This document shows positions 9,069 through 20,300 of a stretch of DNA of 64,000 nt, piece by piece (within the stretch, counting starts at the first letter, position 1; every line of letters begins with the position of its first letter). Below the pieces are notes generated by a model. The model ran no database searches, was not told the DNA's origin, and saw only the letters and a program-made list of their open reading frames with translations. Position numbers and translations under genes: made by a program. This DNA is from Eubacterium sp. GTDB taxonomy: Bacteria; Bacillota; Clostridia; Lachnospirales; Lachnospiraceae. The DNA lies in contig JAFZRN010000008.1 of NCBI GenBank assembly GCA_017619835.1, positions 111,056 to 175,055 on the forward strand. The letters run 5' to 3'.

Positions 9069-12000
9069 ATGGAAACACTTAAAAAAGCATTTTCGGAGGT
9101 GTCCGTTCTCGGTACACTGGATAAGGACCTTTGTCCCGCTAATCTGTGGGGCATTACGAGAAGTGCAAGGCCGCTTGCGGCAGAGTCGATAAGAGGTGAC
9201 AGCAAGTTTGCCCTTATCATCACCTATGATGCGGCAAGAGCCGAAAAGATTTATGCGGATTACAAGTTTTATGATAAGGATGTATATCTTTATCCCGCTA
9301 AGGATGCACTTTTTTATTACGCAGATGTACATGGGAATCTGACATCAACGAAGCGGCTGGAGATTCTGAAAAGAATATATAAGGAAGAACCGACGGTGAT
9401 CATAACCACCATTGACGGTGTCATGGATAAGCTTCCGGATATGATCTACTTTAAGCGTCATGCCTTTACCCTTGAGGTTGGGCAGGAGGCTGAGTTAAAG
9501 GATATCACGGCAAAGCTTACGATGCTGGGTTATGAGAATACTGCGATTGTTGAAAGAAGAGGGCAGTTTTCCGTAAGGGGAGGTATACTTGATATATACC
9601 CCCTGACGGAAGAGTGCCCTTGTCGTGTTGAGTTTTTCGGAGATGAGATCGATTCGATCCGCTTCTTTGATGAAGGCTCTCAGCGTTCCATAGAAAAGAT
9701 CGATTCCTTCGAAGTCCTGCCCGCAACCGAATATGTCCTGAGTCAGGAAAGAACGAGCAGGGGAATAAAAAAGATTGAAGAAGAGACTGAAAAGGTGGCC
9801 GGCGCATTTAAAAAGAACTTTAAGACAGAATGCTATGCAAGGCTGACCTCATATATAAGACATATCAAGGAAGAGGTAACGGAGTATAACTCAACCTCGG
9901 GACTTGATAACTTTGTGGATTATTTCTTCGGGACCACAGTTTCCTTCACGGACTATCTTCCGGAAGGAACACCCGTTTTCGTTGATGAACCGGCGCATGT
10001 ATTGGAGCGTGCCGTGGGCTATGCCAAGGAATTCGCCATATCCATGGAAGCAAGGATCGAGAGTGGATATATCCTTCCCGGTCAGGCAGGTGTTCTTTAT
10101 ACTGCCGAAGAGACAGTGGCAAGGCTTTCCATGATGAAGCTTTTCATGTTTTCCGAATTCTACCGTAAGGAGCCGGAGTGGAACGAGAAAAGCTCATATC
10201 ATATAGAGGCAAAAAGAACAGAGGACTATCTCGGTAATACCGACAGGCTTATTAAGGATATTAAAAAATGGCGTTCTGACGATTATCGTATCGTCATAGT
10301 TTCTCCCTCCAGAACGAGAGCAAAAAGAATAGCCGATTCATTTATGGAAGAAGGGCTTCCTGCATTCTTCTCGGAAAACAGATCGAGAGAACTTAATGCA
10401 AGGGAGGTAATGGTCACCACCGGCAATCTTCCCGAGGGCTGGATCATTCCCGAAGCTAAAGAGGTTCTTATAAGCGAAGGCGAGATCTTCGGCAAGGATA
10501 AGGATGCAAAGAAGAAGAGACTTCCCAAGAAATACGAGGGTGAACGTTTCAACACTCTTGATGAGATCGGAGTCGGAGATTACGTGGTTCATGAGCGTCA
10601 CGGAATCGGAATCTATAAAGGAATAGAAAAGGTAAAGACCTCTGACGGAAGAGTCAGGGATTATATCAATATCGATTATGCCGGCGGCGGAAGGCTCTTC
10701 ATCCCCGTTGAGCAGCTCAGTCTTATCGGCAAATATTCGAGCAAGGATTCACGTCCCCCGAAGCTTAATAAGCTGGGCGGCGAAACCTGGAATAAGACCA
10801 GGAGCAGAGTTAAGACTCATATAGATGATCTGGCTGACGAGCTGATAAAACTCTACGCGATAAGATCAAGCAAAAAGGGCTACAGCTTTTCCGAGGATAC
10901 CGTATGGCAGAGAGAGTTCGAGGAGCTTTTCCCCTATACGGAAACACCCGACCAGATACATGCCATCGAGGATACAAAGCGTGACATGGAAAGCGATAAG
11001 ATAATGGACAGGCTTATCTGCGGAGATGTGGGCTTCGGCAAGACCGAGGTGGCGATAAGAGCGGCATTTAAGGCAGTCCAGGACGGAAAGCAGGTGGCTT
11101 ATCTCGTGCCGACCACTATCCTTGCAGAACAGCATTTCCAGACCTTCGAAGACAGAATGAAGGGATATCCGATAAATGTGAGGATGCTTTCGAGATTCTG
11201 TTCCACGAAGGAAAAGAAGGAAATCCTTGAGGGACTTAAAAAGGGCTCTGTGGATATCGTCATCGGAACCCATAGACTGCTTTCGAAGGATGTAGGCTAC
11301 AAGTCGCTCGGACTTCTCATAATCGATGAGGAACAGAGATTCGGTGTCAAACATAAGGAGACTATCAAACAGCTGAAGAATACTGTGGACGTTCTTACGC
11401 TTACCGCAACACCTATTCCGAGAACGCTTCATATGAGCCTTATCGGTATCAGGGACATGAGTCTTCTTGAGGAGCCTCCCGTGGACAGACGCCCTATCCA
11501 GACCTATGTCATGGAATACGACAGGGAGATCGTTAAAGAAGCCGTAAGCCGTGAGCTGGCAAGAGGCGGCCAGGTCTACTATGTTTATAACAGGGTTGAT
11601 GATATATCAAGGATAACCTTAGAACTTCGCCAGCTCCTTCCCGATGCGACGATAGAATTCGCACACGGAAAGATGAACGGCCGTGAGCTCGAAGATATCA
11701 TGCATTCCTTTATCGCAAAAGAGATAGATGTCCTGGTTTCGACCACGATAATCGAGACCGGTCTTGATATCCCGAACGTTAATACGATAATCATCCATAA
11801 TGCGGATAATTTCGGACTCGCCCAGCTTTATCAGCTGAGAGGACGTGTCGGAAGAAGTGACAGATCCAGCTATGCCTTTCTTATGTACCGTAGGGATAAA
11901 GTAATAAGAGAGGTTGCCGAAAAGAGGCTTTCCGCGATCAGAGAGTTTACAGAACTGGGTTCCGGTTATAAAATATCCATGAAGGATCTGGAGATAAGAG

Positions 12001-12578
12001 GAGCGGGAAATCTTCTTGGCTCTAGTCAGTCGGGTCATATGGAGGAGATAGGATATGACCTCTATGTGAAGCTCCTTAATAAGTCGATCCGTTCAAAACT
12101 CGGAGAGACCGAGGAAGCTGATTTTGATACTTCGGTCGATATTCCGGTGGATGCATTCATCCCTGATGAATATGTAAGAAACGAGTATCTTAAGCTCGAG
12201 CTCTACAAGAGGATATCTCATGTGGAAAATGAAGAGGATACGGATGATATCCTTATGGAGATAGAGGACAGATTCGGAAATGTTCCGAAAGCGGTCCATG
12301 CGCTTCTTGAGGTTGCGCTTATCAGAGCCGATGCGCACAGGGCATATCTTTCCGCAATCAGGTATAGAGACGGCTGGGCTTACTATATAATCCAGGATAC
12401 CTCGAAGTATCAGGTTGAGAAGATTGATGCCTTCATAAAGAAGTATAAGGGCGATATGCGCATTGTTGCCACAAAAGAATCCGGATTTTCCGTAAAAACT
12501 TCGAGCCTGATCCAGGAAAATATGTTAAAATCCATAAGGGACACTATAAAAGACATTTATGAAACTCTGGTAAAGTAA
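9069..12578 (+). CDS. mfd: Transcription-repair coupling factor Mfd
   Basis: A 1169-residue, full-length Mfd. It has the UvrB-like N-terminal module (GGILDIYPLTEECPCRVEFFGDEIDSIRFF near 175-205), the RNA-polymerase-interacting CarD-like domain (GDYVVHERHGIGIYKG near 505), a RecG-like translocase with Walker A GDVGFGKTE and box II DEEQ, helicase motif III TATPIPRTLHMSL, and a C-terminal TRCF domain. It displaces RNA polymerase stalled at DNA lesions and recruits UvrA. GAGGAGA precedes the start. One base separates its stop from the PrsA-like gene. Confidence 0.97.
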   Translation: METLKKAFSEVSVLGTLDKDLCPANLWGITRSARPLAAESIRGDSKFALIITYDAARAEKIYADYKFYDKDVYLYPAKDALFYYADVHGNLTSTKRLEILKRIYKEEPTVIITTIDGVMDKLPDMIYFKRHAFTLEVGQEAELKDITAKLTMLGYENTAIVERRGQFSVRGGILDIYPLTEECPCRVEFFGDEIDSIRFFDEGSQRSIEKIDSFEVLPATEYVLSQERTSRGIKKIEEETEKVAGAFKKNFKTECYARLTSYIRHIKEEVTEYNSTSGLDNFVDYFFGTTVSFTDYLPEGTPVFVDEPAHVLERAVGYAKEFAISMEARIESGYILPGQAGVLYTAEETVARLSMMKLFMFSEFYRKEPEWNEKSSYHIEAKRTEDYLGNTDRLIKDIKKWRSDDYRIVIVSPSRTRAKRIADSFMEEGLPAFFSENRSRELNAREVMVTTGNLPEGWIIPEAKEVLISEGEIFGKDKDAKKKRLPKKYEGERFNTLDEIGVGDYVVHERHGIGIYKGIEKVKTSDGRVRDYINIDYAGGGRLFIPVEQLSLIGKYSSKDSRPPKLNKLGGETWNKTRSRVKTHIDDLADELIKLYAIRSSKKGYSFSEDTVWQREFEELFPYTETPDQIHAIEDTKRDMESDKIMDRLICGDVGFGKTEVAIRAAFKAVQDGKQVAYLVPTTILAEQHFQTFEDRMKGYPINVRMLSRFCSTKEKKEILEGLKKGSVDIVIGTHRLLSKDVGYKSLGLLIIDEEQRFGVKHKETIKQLKNTVDVLTLTATPIPRTLHMSLIGIRDMSLLEEPPVDRRPIQTYVMEYDREIVKEAVSRELARGGQVYYVYNRVDDISRITLELRQLLPDATIEFAHGKMNGRELEDIMHSFIAKEIDVLVSTTIIETGLDIPNVNTIIIHNADNFGLAQLYQLRGRVGRSDRSSYAFLMYRRDKVIREVAEKRLSAIREFTELGSGYKISMKDLEIRGAGNLLGSSQSGHMEEIGYDLYVKLLNKSIRSKLGETEEADFDTSVDIPVDAFIPDEYVRNEYLKLELYKRISHVENEEDTDDILMEIEDRFGNVPKAVHALLEVALIRADAHRAYLSAIRYRDGWAYYIIQDTSKYQVEKIDAFIKKYKGDMRIVATKESGFSVKTSSLIQENMLKSIRDTIKDIYETLVK

Positions 12579-12579
12579 A

Positions 12580-13665
12580 ATGATTAAGTTAAAGACATCA
12601 AAAAAATATATAGCGGCAGCAATGATCTTTGCTTTTCTGCTTCCTTTAATGGCATGTGGGAAGGAGGAAGAGATAGTTGCTTCTCCCAAGGATACCGTAT
12701 TTACCTTTGCGGGTGAGAATATACCGCTTGGTGAGGTTTATCTCTATGCGATAACCGTTAAAGAGGACTATGAAGAGACCTACGGAAAGGATATCTGGAA
12801 GACAGATATATCCATAGCAAGAGATGCGAGTGCCAACATGGAGGATGTCACAAGACGTGATATCATCGATGACATAGTTCATGTCAAGCTTCTCGACTCA
12901 AGAGCCAATGAATATAAATGTGCTCTTACCGAGGAGGAGATGAACCAGGTCAGCAGCGAGACGGACGCTTTCTATGAAAAGCTTACCGATGATCAGATAG
13001 AATCCATGGACTTAAGCTATGAGCTTGTTCAGAGAGTCATGCAGGAAAATGCTTTGGCAAAAAAAGTGTATGACCTGATAATAGATGAGGCAGGGATAGA
13101 GGTTTCCGATGAGGATGCGAGAGAGACGACATTTTACGATCTCTATTTCGAGTGCTATGCGGTCGCATCAAGCGGAGATGTTACGAAGTTCTCCGAGGAT
13201 GAGAGGGAGGCTCAGTATGAAAGAGCGCTCCAGGCCTACAATACTCTGATCAATCCTATAGAAAGTACCTTTAATGACGGAACCTCGGGTTCGAATTCCA
13301 ACAGTACGAATATCGAGGGACTTGCGGAATATTACGGGCTTCACAATGCGGCCTACTATACCATGACTCCTTCGGAGATCGAGGGTATATATGGAAAAGA
13401 TATTATGGAAAGCCTCTATAACCTGGATGATGAGTCCTACAGCCTCGTTACAGAATCAGAGTACGGATATCACATATTCTACATGAAGGCGCTTACCGAC
13501 AGAGATGCAACGAACAAAAGGAAAAGCGAGCTCATCGTAAGTAAGCGAAGGAATTATATGCAGACCCACTATACAGAGTGGCAGAAAGAAACAGATCCCA
13601 AGTTCACCTATGAAGACAGTGTTGACTTCAAGGTTTTCGGGACCATAAAGTTTCTTGATGAATGA
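12580..13665 (+). CDS. PrsA/SurA-like peptidyl-prolyl isomerase lipoprotein
   Basis: A 361-residue exported lipoprotein with a basic N-terminus, a hydrophobic core and the lipobox LMAC at residues 23-26. The helical chaperone-like region and a degraded parvulin-type domain (LVTESEYGYHIFYMKAL near residue 300) suggest extracytoplasmic folding assistance. A similar gene directly after mfd is common in clostridia, which supports the call. The parvulin core is poorly conserved, so isomerase activity is uncertain and a pure chaperone role is possible. It ends only seven bases from the convergent serine hydrolase gene; a short AATGAT/ATCATT dyad spans the two stops. Confidence 0.75.
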   Translation: MIKLKTSKKYIAAAMIFAFLLPLMACGKEEEIVASPKDTVFTFAGENIPLGEVYLYAITVKEDYEETYGKDIWKTDISIARDASANMEDVTRRDIIDDIVHVKLLDSRANEYKCALTEEEMNQVSSETDAFYEKLTDDQIESMDLSYELVQRVMQENALAKKVYDLIIDEAGIEVSDEDARETTFYDLYFECYAVASSGDVTKFSEDEREAQYERALQAYNTLINPIESTFNDGTSGSNSNSTNIEGLAEYYGLHNAAYYTMTPSEIEGIYGKDIMESLYNLDDESYSLVTESEYGYHIFYMKALTDRDATNKRKSELIVSKRRNYMQTHYTEWQKETDPKFTYEDSVDFKVFGTIKFLDE

Positions 13666-13672
13666 TAGATGA

Positions 13673-14977
13673 TCATTGACTTTCGGCCAGTTCGCCGAGA
13701 TATTCGGCGAGCGGCTCGAGAGAAGCCATATCCGATGGGATATCGGTACAGATAGATATTAAGTATGGAGAGGAGTTCTTCGGATAGATTATACCTGCGT
13801 CCGTTGTACTCCTGTATCCGTCTTCACAGATCCACCCGGCCTTTGACTGGGTTTTTATTATTTTAGAGCCGTGAGGGCTGTCCGGTCCGAGAACAGAGTG
13901 GATGGCGGAGGCGTTGGGATTTTCCAGCCAGGTGCCGATAAGTGCTCCGGTCTCATCGGTGTTGTAATAAAAGTAGGCATGAACCCAGAACTTCGCCAGT
14001 TCTTCGGCAGTTATCCTGGGATAGTTATAGATACATACGTCGGTATTTACTCCGCATTCTTTACACCACGTTATGAATTCATTCCTTCCGTGACTTTGTC
14101 TTAAGTTGCTGTATTTTTCGTTATCGGATTCCACGATTATGATTTTTAGTGTATTAGACATGTAATCAAGGACTTCGGGTCTTCCAACAATAAGGGAAGT
14201 GATGTAAGGAGCCTTGATACAGCTTGCGGAATAGTATTCTTTATCCACGTTATAAGAGATCCCGTTTCCGGAATTAAGATCCATCAAAACGAAGCTTATA
14301 TTATATGCTCCGTTTCGAGAAGTGTCTTCAATTATCTTATTCAGACGGCCACTTTGAGGACCGGTTAGATCAAAGGAACCGATCTTATTAAGAGTGTCCG
14401 GTGAGATATCAGAATCCGGACCATACTCCGATGAGATCGAGTTAACTCTCTCCATCAGATAATTCTCATCTCTGAGAGCTCCTTCGTTATCAAAGAGATA
14501 ATAGGTATCTCCCATTTTGGTAAGACCGACTGAGGGCTCGCCGTTTTCCTTTATATAATATCTTTCCCCCTTATATTCCAGCCAGCCGGGGTCCGGACTT
14601 CCGTCTTTTCCGAGATAGAGACGGGTATTTTCATATTCTGCCCAGCCACTCATAAGATTACCTTCTTCATCAAAGTAACAGGTCTTTCCGTCTATCTCGT
14701 TTTTCCCTTTTACGTATGTTCCGTCTTCGTTAAAAAAGTAGGTCTTTCCATCCAGCTCCATCCATCCGGAGGCGGGGGTATGATCTTCGAGGATATATAC
14801 TTCCTTTCCGTCCTCTATAAGCCAGCCGGTCGGAAGCTCCACAAGAAGAGTCTTTTTATATCCGGAAGACAATTTAAGCTGATTAAAAATGACAATAAAA
14901 ACACCGGTACAAAGTACCAGCAGAATTATGATAACAAACCATTTTAAACGTCTTAAAAACATATCTTGGAACCTCAC
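13673..14977 (-). CDS. Membrane-anchored, wall-binding serine hydrolase (class A beta-lactamase fold)
   Basis: A 434-residue protein with a single membrane anchor (residues 12-31). About six cell-wall-binding repeats of the GW/YYF type follow (residues 51-166, for example SGWMELDGKTYFFNEDG). The C-terminal domain has the beta-lactamase/transpeptidase arrangement: SCIK as SxxK at 252-255, SDN at 284-286 and KAG in the KTG position at 379-381. The repeats suggest binding to wall choline or teichoic polymers, so the domain probably acts at the envelope. A true beta-lactamase is less likely given the repeats and the absent Glu166-type motif. It is the only - strand gene in the first 49 kb and is divergent from the jet-like operon. 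Confidence 0.75.
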   Translation of the reverse strand: MRFQDMFLRRLKWFVIIILLVLCTGVFIVIFNQLKLSSGYKKTLLVELPTGWLIEDGKEVYILEDHTPASGWMELDGKTYFFNEDGTYVKGKNEIDGKTCYFDEEGNLMSGWAEYENTRLYLGKDGSPDPGWLEYKGERYYIKENGEPSVGLTKMGDTYYLFDNEGALRDENYLMERVNSISSEYGPDSDISPDTLNKIGSFDLTGPQSGRLNKIIEDTSRNGAYNISFVLMDLNSGNGISYNVDKEYYSASCIKAPYITSLIVGRPEVLDYMSNTLKIIIVESDNEKYSNLRQSHGRNEFITWCKECGVNTDVCIYNYPRITAEELAKFWVHAYFYYNTDETGALIGTWLENPNASAIHSVLGPDSPHGSKIIKTQSKAGWICEDGYRSTTDAGIIYPKNSSPYLISICTDIPSDMASLEPLAEYLGELAESQ

Positions 14978-15019
14978 AATATAATTTATATTGCCATAGT
15001 CGAAAAATCAATACAAATC

Positions 15020-15048
15020 TTTAATCTCGCGGCAAATTGTGGTACAAT
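15020..15048 (+). promoter_or_regulatory. Candidate promoter for the jetABC-like operon
   Basis: TACAAT (15043-15048) lies 17 bases after a weak TTTAAT (15020-15025) in the AT-rich 111-base gap between the divergent hydrolase and the condensin-like operon. Confidence 0.4.
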
Positions 15049-15088
15049 AATGAAGTCTATGTGATGTGAATAAAATGAGAGGCTCAAA

Positions 15089-16603
15089 ATGGCAGAAGAG
15101 TATATATTATTAGACGATATAATTAAAAATCATACCGAGAGAATGATGAGTCTCAGGAAGTATTATCCATTCTTTTCCATCATGGACGGTTCGCTGAATC
15201 AGTTCAGGGGCGGAGAGTTTAAGAATGTCGATATGGGTTACACGGTTCTTGCCATCTTAAGGTTCTTTATCAATGAAAACAGCTTCAATGATAAGCCTGT
15301 AACCTATAAGGAATATGAGACCTTCGTGAAGGGGATATTAAGGGACGGCTTCGGGCTTGTCGAGGATACCGAGGAGCTTATCCGTTTTATCTTCGATAAG
15401 ATACGTAATAACGGCCGCGCATTTGAGATGCCCTTCTATGATCCCGTTAATAAAGAGATGAAGCTCGCCCGTGTCAGACTGATAGACAGCGTTGTAAAAG
15501 AAGAGGATGTAGTCTACTCCATAACCGAGGAAGGAATAGAGTTTTATCTTTCCACGAAGGAGGTTAAGGATAAGAGCAACATTACTACCGAGCAGCTGCT
15601 TCTTGAAAAGCTTATCCGTTCGGAAAACTTCCGCGGAAGTATCGATGTTATCGAGAGGATAAATATCGAGGTAAGCCAGCTTGAAAAGGAGAGACGCGAA
15701 GTTATGCAGCTTCTTCTGAGTGATGTTCATGCCGGGGCCAAAGCAGTCGATGAATATATGGATAAGACCTCTGTATGGTTCAGTGAAGAGAGGAAATCAT
15801 TTGCCAAAAACAGAGAGCTTGTGGATAAGGCTGTAAAGAAGGCGTCCTACTCGGGAGGTTCTCAGACCATAAAGGATGTGAACAGGCTGCAGAACATGCT
15901 GAAGCTTACGATAGAGAATCACAGCATGCTGATTGTAAGAGCAGCTGAGCTTTCCAAATTCTCCGACGAGATGATAAGAAGGAGCAGGACCAGAAGCTTA
16001 AAGAACTCATTTGACTTTGAAGGACTGTTAAGAAGATCCATGGATTCGGACAGACCGGACATCATGTCGTGGATTGTTGAACCCTTCCTGCAGATCAGAA
16101 GAGACAAAAGTCTTCCGATCTCCATTATAGACAGCATAGCGGTATCAACGCTGGATGACGGACTTAAGGGTGAAAGGAAGGAAGAGCTTAAGGCTGATCT
16201 GAATTACAGATACGATGATGAGATCTTAAGTGAGAATATCGGACAGAACTTTGCCAAGCTTTTCCTTGAACTTCTTAAAAGGATCAGAAAGTGGAAAAAG
16301 GTTACGCTCGAGGAATATCTTGCGATCCTCGAGGTTAAGTTCGGAAAGGATATATATAAGAACAGGGACCTCTATTCGTTCCTTATCCATCTTGCCGAAA
16401 AGGAGCATTATGATATAGGCGTCATGATCGAAAGTCAGGAGACCTTCCTTGAGGAGATCGTGGTTCATTATCTTGAGCCGGAGCTTTCGGATTATAAGGA
16501 GCTAAGCTTCAGGGTTGAATATGGCGAGAAGGAAATAGAACTCACATTCGGTGAGGATGAGGTTGCGGCTCTCAGTGAGCTTACATTTGTTGAAGGAGAC
16601 TGA
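15089..16603 (+). CDS. jetA: JetA-like (MksF/kleisin-type) subunit of a Wadjet-like condensin
   Basis: A 504-residue cytoplasmic protein. Predicted secondary structure is nearly all helical: an N-terminal winged-helix-like part (YYPFFSIMDGSLNQFRGGEF and the following ~60 residues), a charged middle and a C-terminal helical bundle. It is the first gene of an operon whose third gene is an SMC-type ATPase and whose second is a small MukE/JetB-like protein; this order is that of Wadjet jetA-jetB-jetC and MksF-MksE-MksB. By family logic it would be the kleisin bridging the ATPase heads. I recognise the family from context more than from residues. A profile search against Wadjet JetA models (type II/III) would settle it. 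It ends one base before the jetB-like ATG. Confidence 0.65.
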   Translation: MAEEYILLDDIIKNHTERMMSLRKYYPFFSIMDGSLNQFRGGEFKNVDMGYTVLAILRFFINENSFNDKPVTYKEYETFVKGILRDGFGLVEDTEELIRFIFDKIRNNGRAFEMPFYDPVNKEMKLARVRLIDSVVKEEDVVYSITEEGIEFYLSTKEVKDKSNITTEQLLLEKLIRSENFRGSIDVIERINIEVSQLEKERREVMQLLLSDVHAGAKAVDEYMDKTSVWFSEERKSFAKNRELVDKAVKKASYSGGSQTIKDVNRLQNMLKLTIENHSMLIVRAAELSKFSDEMIRRSRTRSLKNSFDFEGLLRRSMDSDRPDIMSWIVEPFLQIRRDKSLPISIIDSIAVSTLDDGLKGERKEELKADLNYRYDDEILSENIGQNFAKLFLELLKRIRKWKKVTLEEYLAILEVKFGKDIYKNRDLYSFLIHLAEKEHYDIGVMIESQETFLEEIVVHYLEPELSDYKELSFRVEYGEKEIELTFGEDEVAALSELTFVEGD

Positions 16604-16604
16604 A

Positions 16605-17330
16605 ATGGAAAAAAGCCTTGAAAAAGCTTTGAATATATATACGGTACTTGCGACGGGAAAGAGTATATCTTCCGCCGACAAGGAGACCAGTGAACTTTAT
16701 AATGCATTCTATGCCGATTCCGAGGTATATGACATCACAATGTCCATAATCGATAAGCTGGGTCTTAAGCTTTATGAGCACAGTGATTCGATATTCGTGA
16801 CAGCCGGTCACGGAAACAAGGTATTCGGTTATACAAATGATGATCTTAAGAAGCGTCTCGGCTTAAGGCTTAACAGGGAGCTTTATCTCGTTTACTTCAT
16901 CATTTACGAGGCACTGCTTCAGTTCTACAGATCTTCCGATACCTATCAGATCAAGGATTATATCAGGATAGATGAGCTTATCGAAGCCGTGACAAATGAC
17001 TTGAAAAGCTTTACGACCAGTGTGACCACAGCAGGTGAGGATGAAGATGAAAAGGAGAAGGGCTCCTTCAGAGAGATAGCTATTCTCTGGGACAGTCTTC
17101 CTCCGATGATATCCGAGGATAAGGACAGGAACAAGGCATCCCGTGGTTCCAGGATGGGTTATACAAAGCTTGCCTCGAACTTTATGGGAAGCGAAGGCAT
17201 ATTCACCGCTGTTGATGACAGGCTTTATCCCACACAGCGTTTCCATGCAATAGCAGAGAATTATTTTGAAGATAACGGAAGTCTTATCTATGAACAGTTA
17301 AGCGGAGGTAAAGAGGATGCCGAGCATTAA
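16605..17330 (+). CDS. jetB: JetB-like (MksE-type) subunit of a Wadjet-like condensin
   Basis: A 241-residue protein. The ATG at 16605 is preferred over the in-frame ATG at 16551 inside jetA because GAAGGAGA lies just before it. The sequence has two winged-helix-like halves, an acidic linker (EDEDEKEKG near residue 145) and a conserved-looking GYTKLASNFMGSEGIF segment. Small size and position between the kleisin-like gene and the SMC ATPase fit JetB/MksE, which binds the kleisin. It overlaps jetC by 14 bases, implying coupled translation and fixed stoichiometry. Confidence 0.65.
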   Translation: MEKSLEKALNIYTVLATGKSISSADKETSELYNAFYADSEVYDITMSIIDKLGLKLYEHSDSIFVTAGHGNKVFGYTNDDLKKRLGLRLNRELYLVYFIIYEALLQFYRSSDTYQIKDYIRIDELIEAVTNDLKSFTTSVTTAGEDEDEKEKGSFREIAILWDSLPPMISEDKDRNKASRGSRMGYTKLASNFMGSEGIFTAVDDRLYPTQRFHAIAENYFEDNGSLIYEQLSGGKEDAEH

Positions 17331-20300
17331 TCGTATAAGAGTGAATAATGTTAAGTATAATTTCGGCACTCAGGGCTATGACGATTTTTCAATGAGAATG
17401 TACGGCCGTAACACACTCTACGACCTTGCCAACGGAGGTGGTAAGAGTGTTCTTATGCTGCTTCTGATGCAGAATCTGATTCCCAACTGTACTCTGGATG
17501 ATAAGCAACCTATCGAGAAGCTGTTCAGGGATAACAGCAATACAGTCATTCACTCACTGATCGAGTGGAAGCTGGATGATACCGATATCAAGGACGGTCT
17601 CAGATACATGACCACCGGCTTTGCCGCTAAGAAGGCCTCCGGCTCTGATGAGGAAAGAGAAGACGGCACTGCCCAGATCGAATACTTTAACTATGTTCTC
17701 TTCTACAGGGATTATAACAAAAACGATATAGTGAACCTTCCGCTTGAGAAGGATAAGGAGCATATATCCTATAAAGCACTCAAAAATTATCTGCATGACC
17801 TTTCGAGAAATGATAAGAACATGCTTGTATATATCTTTGACAGAAAGGGTGAGTATCAGAAGTTCATTGCCGAGTACGGACTTTTCGAAAGTCACTGGGA
17901 GATAATACGAGGCATCAATAAGACCGAGGGTCATGTAAGAACATATTTTGAATCCAATTACAGGACCACGCGCCGCGTGATCGAGGATCTTCTCATAGAG
18001 GAGATAATCGAGAAGGCTTATATAACAAAGACCAGCCGCGAGACGGGAAAGACCGAAAGCACGGCAAAGCTTCTGCTTACCATTCAGGAAGAGCTTAAGA
18101 CTCTCTCCGAAAAGAAGAAGGATATCAGGGTCTACGATTATGAGAAGGAGCTGCTTTCACTTCTTACCGAGCGTATCGACTCCTTCATGGATCTTTATCA
18201 GAAAAAGGATGAGCTTTCGAAGGAGTTCGGCAGGATATATGTAACGCTTGAAAGCGAGAAAAAGGGCAGGGAAGATAAGCTTACCCTTATGAGAGAAAAG
18301 CTTGATGAAGCCGAGACCGGAGTCAGCGAGGGCGAGATCAGACTCGAACTGATGAAGCTTCTTAAGGATATATATGAGAGCGAGGAGCTTGAGGAAAAAC
18401 TTACTCTTAAAAAGGCCGAAGAGGCTGAGCTTAAGTCAAATATATCCATGCAGGATGCGCATCTTAGAGAAAAGATGGCGATAAGGGAATATCTGATCCT
18501 TAAGGATGCCGAAAATGAGCTTAAACGGCTTGATGCATCGAGAGAGGCTGACAGAAAGGATGCCGATATCTATTCGGTTGTCGCAGGACTAAAGAGTCTG
18601 ATATTCGGTGAGATCGAGAAGAATAATGCCGAGATAGAGAAGACTTCGAAAACTCTTGAAGAGCTTACAACAGAGCATGATCTTAAGGATAAGGAGCGGT
18701 CCGAGGCATTTACCGAGATGGCCATCCTTGATAACAGACGTGAATATATCGATGCCGACCTTAAGGGCCTCGATGAGAAATATAATGAGCTTCAGGACTC
18801 CATGTCCCGCCCGATTTTGGGAAATGCCGTCGATATCATTTCAAATCTTCAGAAGGAGATCGGTGGTCTCGAGGAGGATATCAGGGATAAGGAAGAGGAG
18901 ATAAAGGGTCTTACCGAGAATATACAGAACCTTGAGAAGAATCTGGATTCTCTCAGGAACGAAAGAGAAAAGGCAGAGCTTCGCGATAAGGAGCTTTCCG
19001 AACTTCTCGTGGATTATGATGAGCTTAAGGAAAAGAAGAAGGCGGTAAGCCTTATCTATACACAAAGTCCCGATTCGGCGCTCTACGATGTGGAGGACAG
19101 CCTGATCGAGAGAAATGCTTCTCTTATAGTTAAACTTCATGAGATGAAGCAGAGACTCGGTGAGTTTGAGAAGCGAGAGAATGATATAAGAAACGGAAGG
19201 CTTATGGCTCCAACCAAAGGAGTCGAAAAGCTTCAGGAGTATTTCACGACAAGGCACGGCGCAAGCTCCATGTTCGGAATGGACTATGTTTCAAGTCTTC
19301 CCGAAGATATGAAAAAGGAGCTTCTGACAAGACTTCCCGGAATCGCTTACGGTCTCGTGGTGGATGATCTTGATATACTCATGCAGGATCCCGGGCTCAG
19401 CGAGCTTGATATTGATGAGGAAGTCATCCTTTACGATAAGGAGAGCCTTAATGAAGCAAGGATCGGCGATGAGGAAGGGATCGGTTATGTAAGGCATGAT
19501 AAGAACTTCTATCTTGATCTTTCTACAAGACAGTCGAGACTGAATCTTTTGGGTGATGAAATGAGTCTTCTTACGGAAGATATCAGAAGCACCGAGTCCA
19601 TGCTGGATACACTGAAAGAGGATATGGACTTTATCCACCTCTACATAGATAAGGGCTATGACAGTCTGGAAGAGGATCTTGCCCGGACGAAGGATAAGCT
19701 TAAGACTCTTGATAAGGATATTGAAAAAGCCGAGAAGCTCAGGAATGAGTATTCGGCAAAGCTTTCATCCTCAAAGGATATGGTTGAGGAATATACCGGT
19801 GAGATAGAAGTAAGGCTGAAGGATATATCAGTACTTCATGAGATAGCCGGAGCTGACGACGACATTTCCAGACTTAAAAAGGAAAAGATAGAGATATCCG
19901 AAAAGAGAAAGAGGCTGGAAGCTCTTCTTAAAAATGCAGAGGATAAGCTGCAATCACTCGAAATGACGAGACTTACTCTTCAGGATAAGATAAGATCGCT
20001 TGAGGCTTCTTCCGCTTCTCTTAATGCAAAATGGGAAAATAGATATGCTATGTACTATGTCGAGGGTACTCACTTTGAAAAAATGAGTGGCGACATGGGT
20101 GAGCTGGAGGCAATGTTCGAAAGATCTCTCGGAGATGTATCCGAAGGCAGGATGTCGCTTGAAAAAGAGAAGCTCTTAAGAGACACTCTTACCGGTACCA
20201 TCGAGAGACAGAAGAGATCGATAGGTGAGCTTGGTATTGCGCTTGAAGATCTTGACGAGCAGGATGAAAACGGTACTCTGGTGAGTCCGGGTGATGAGCT

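Noticed and set aside
13673-14977. A beta-lactamase resistance gene
   Set aside because: Wall-binding repeats and anchor point to envelope function; no Glu166-type motif was seen.
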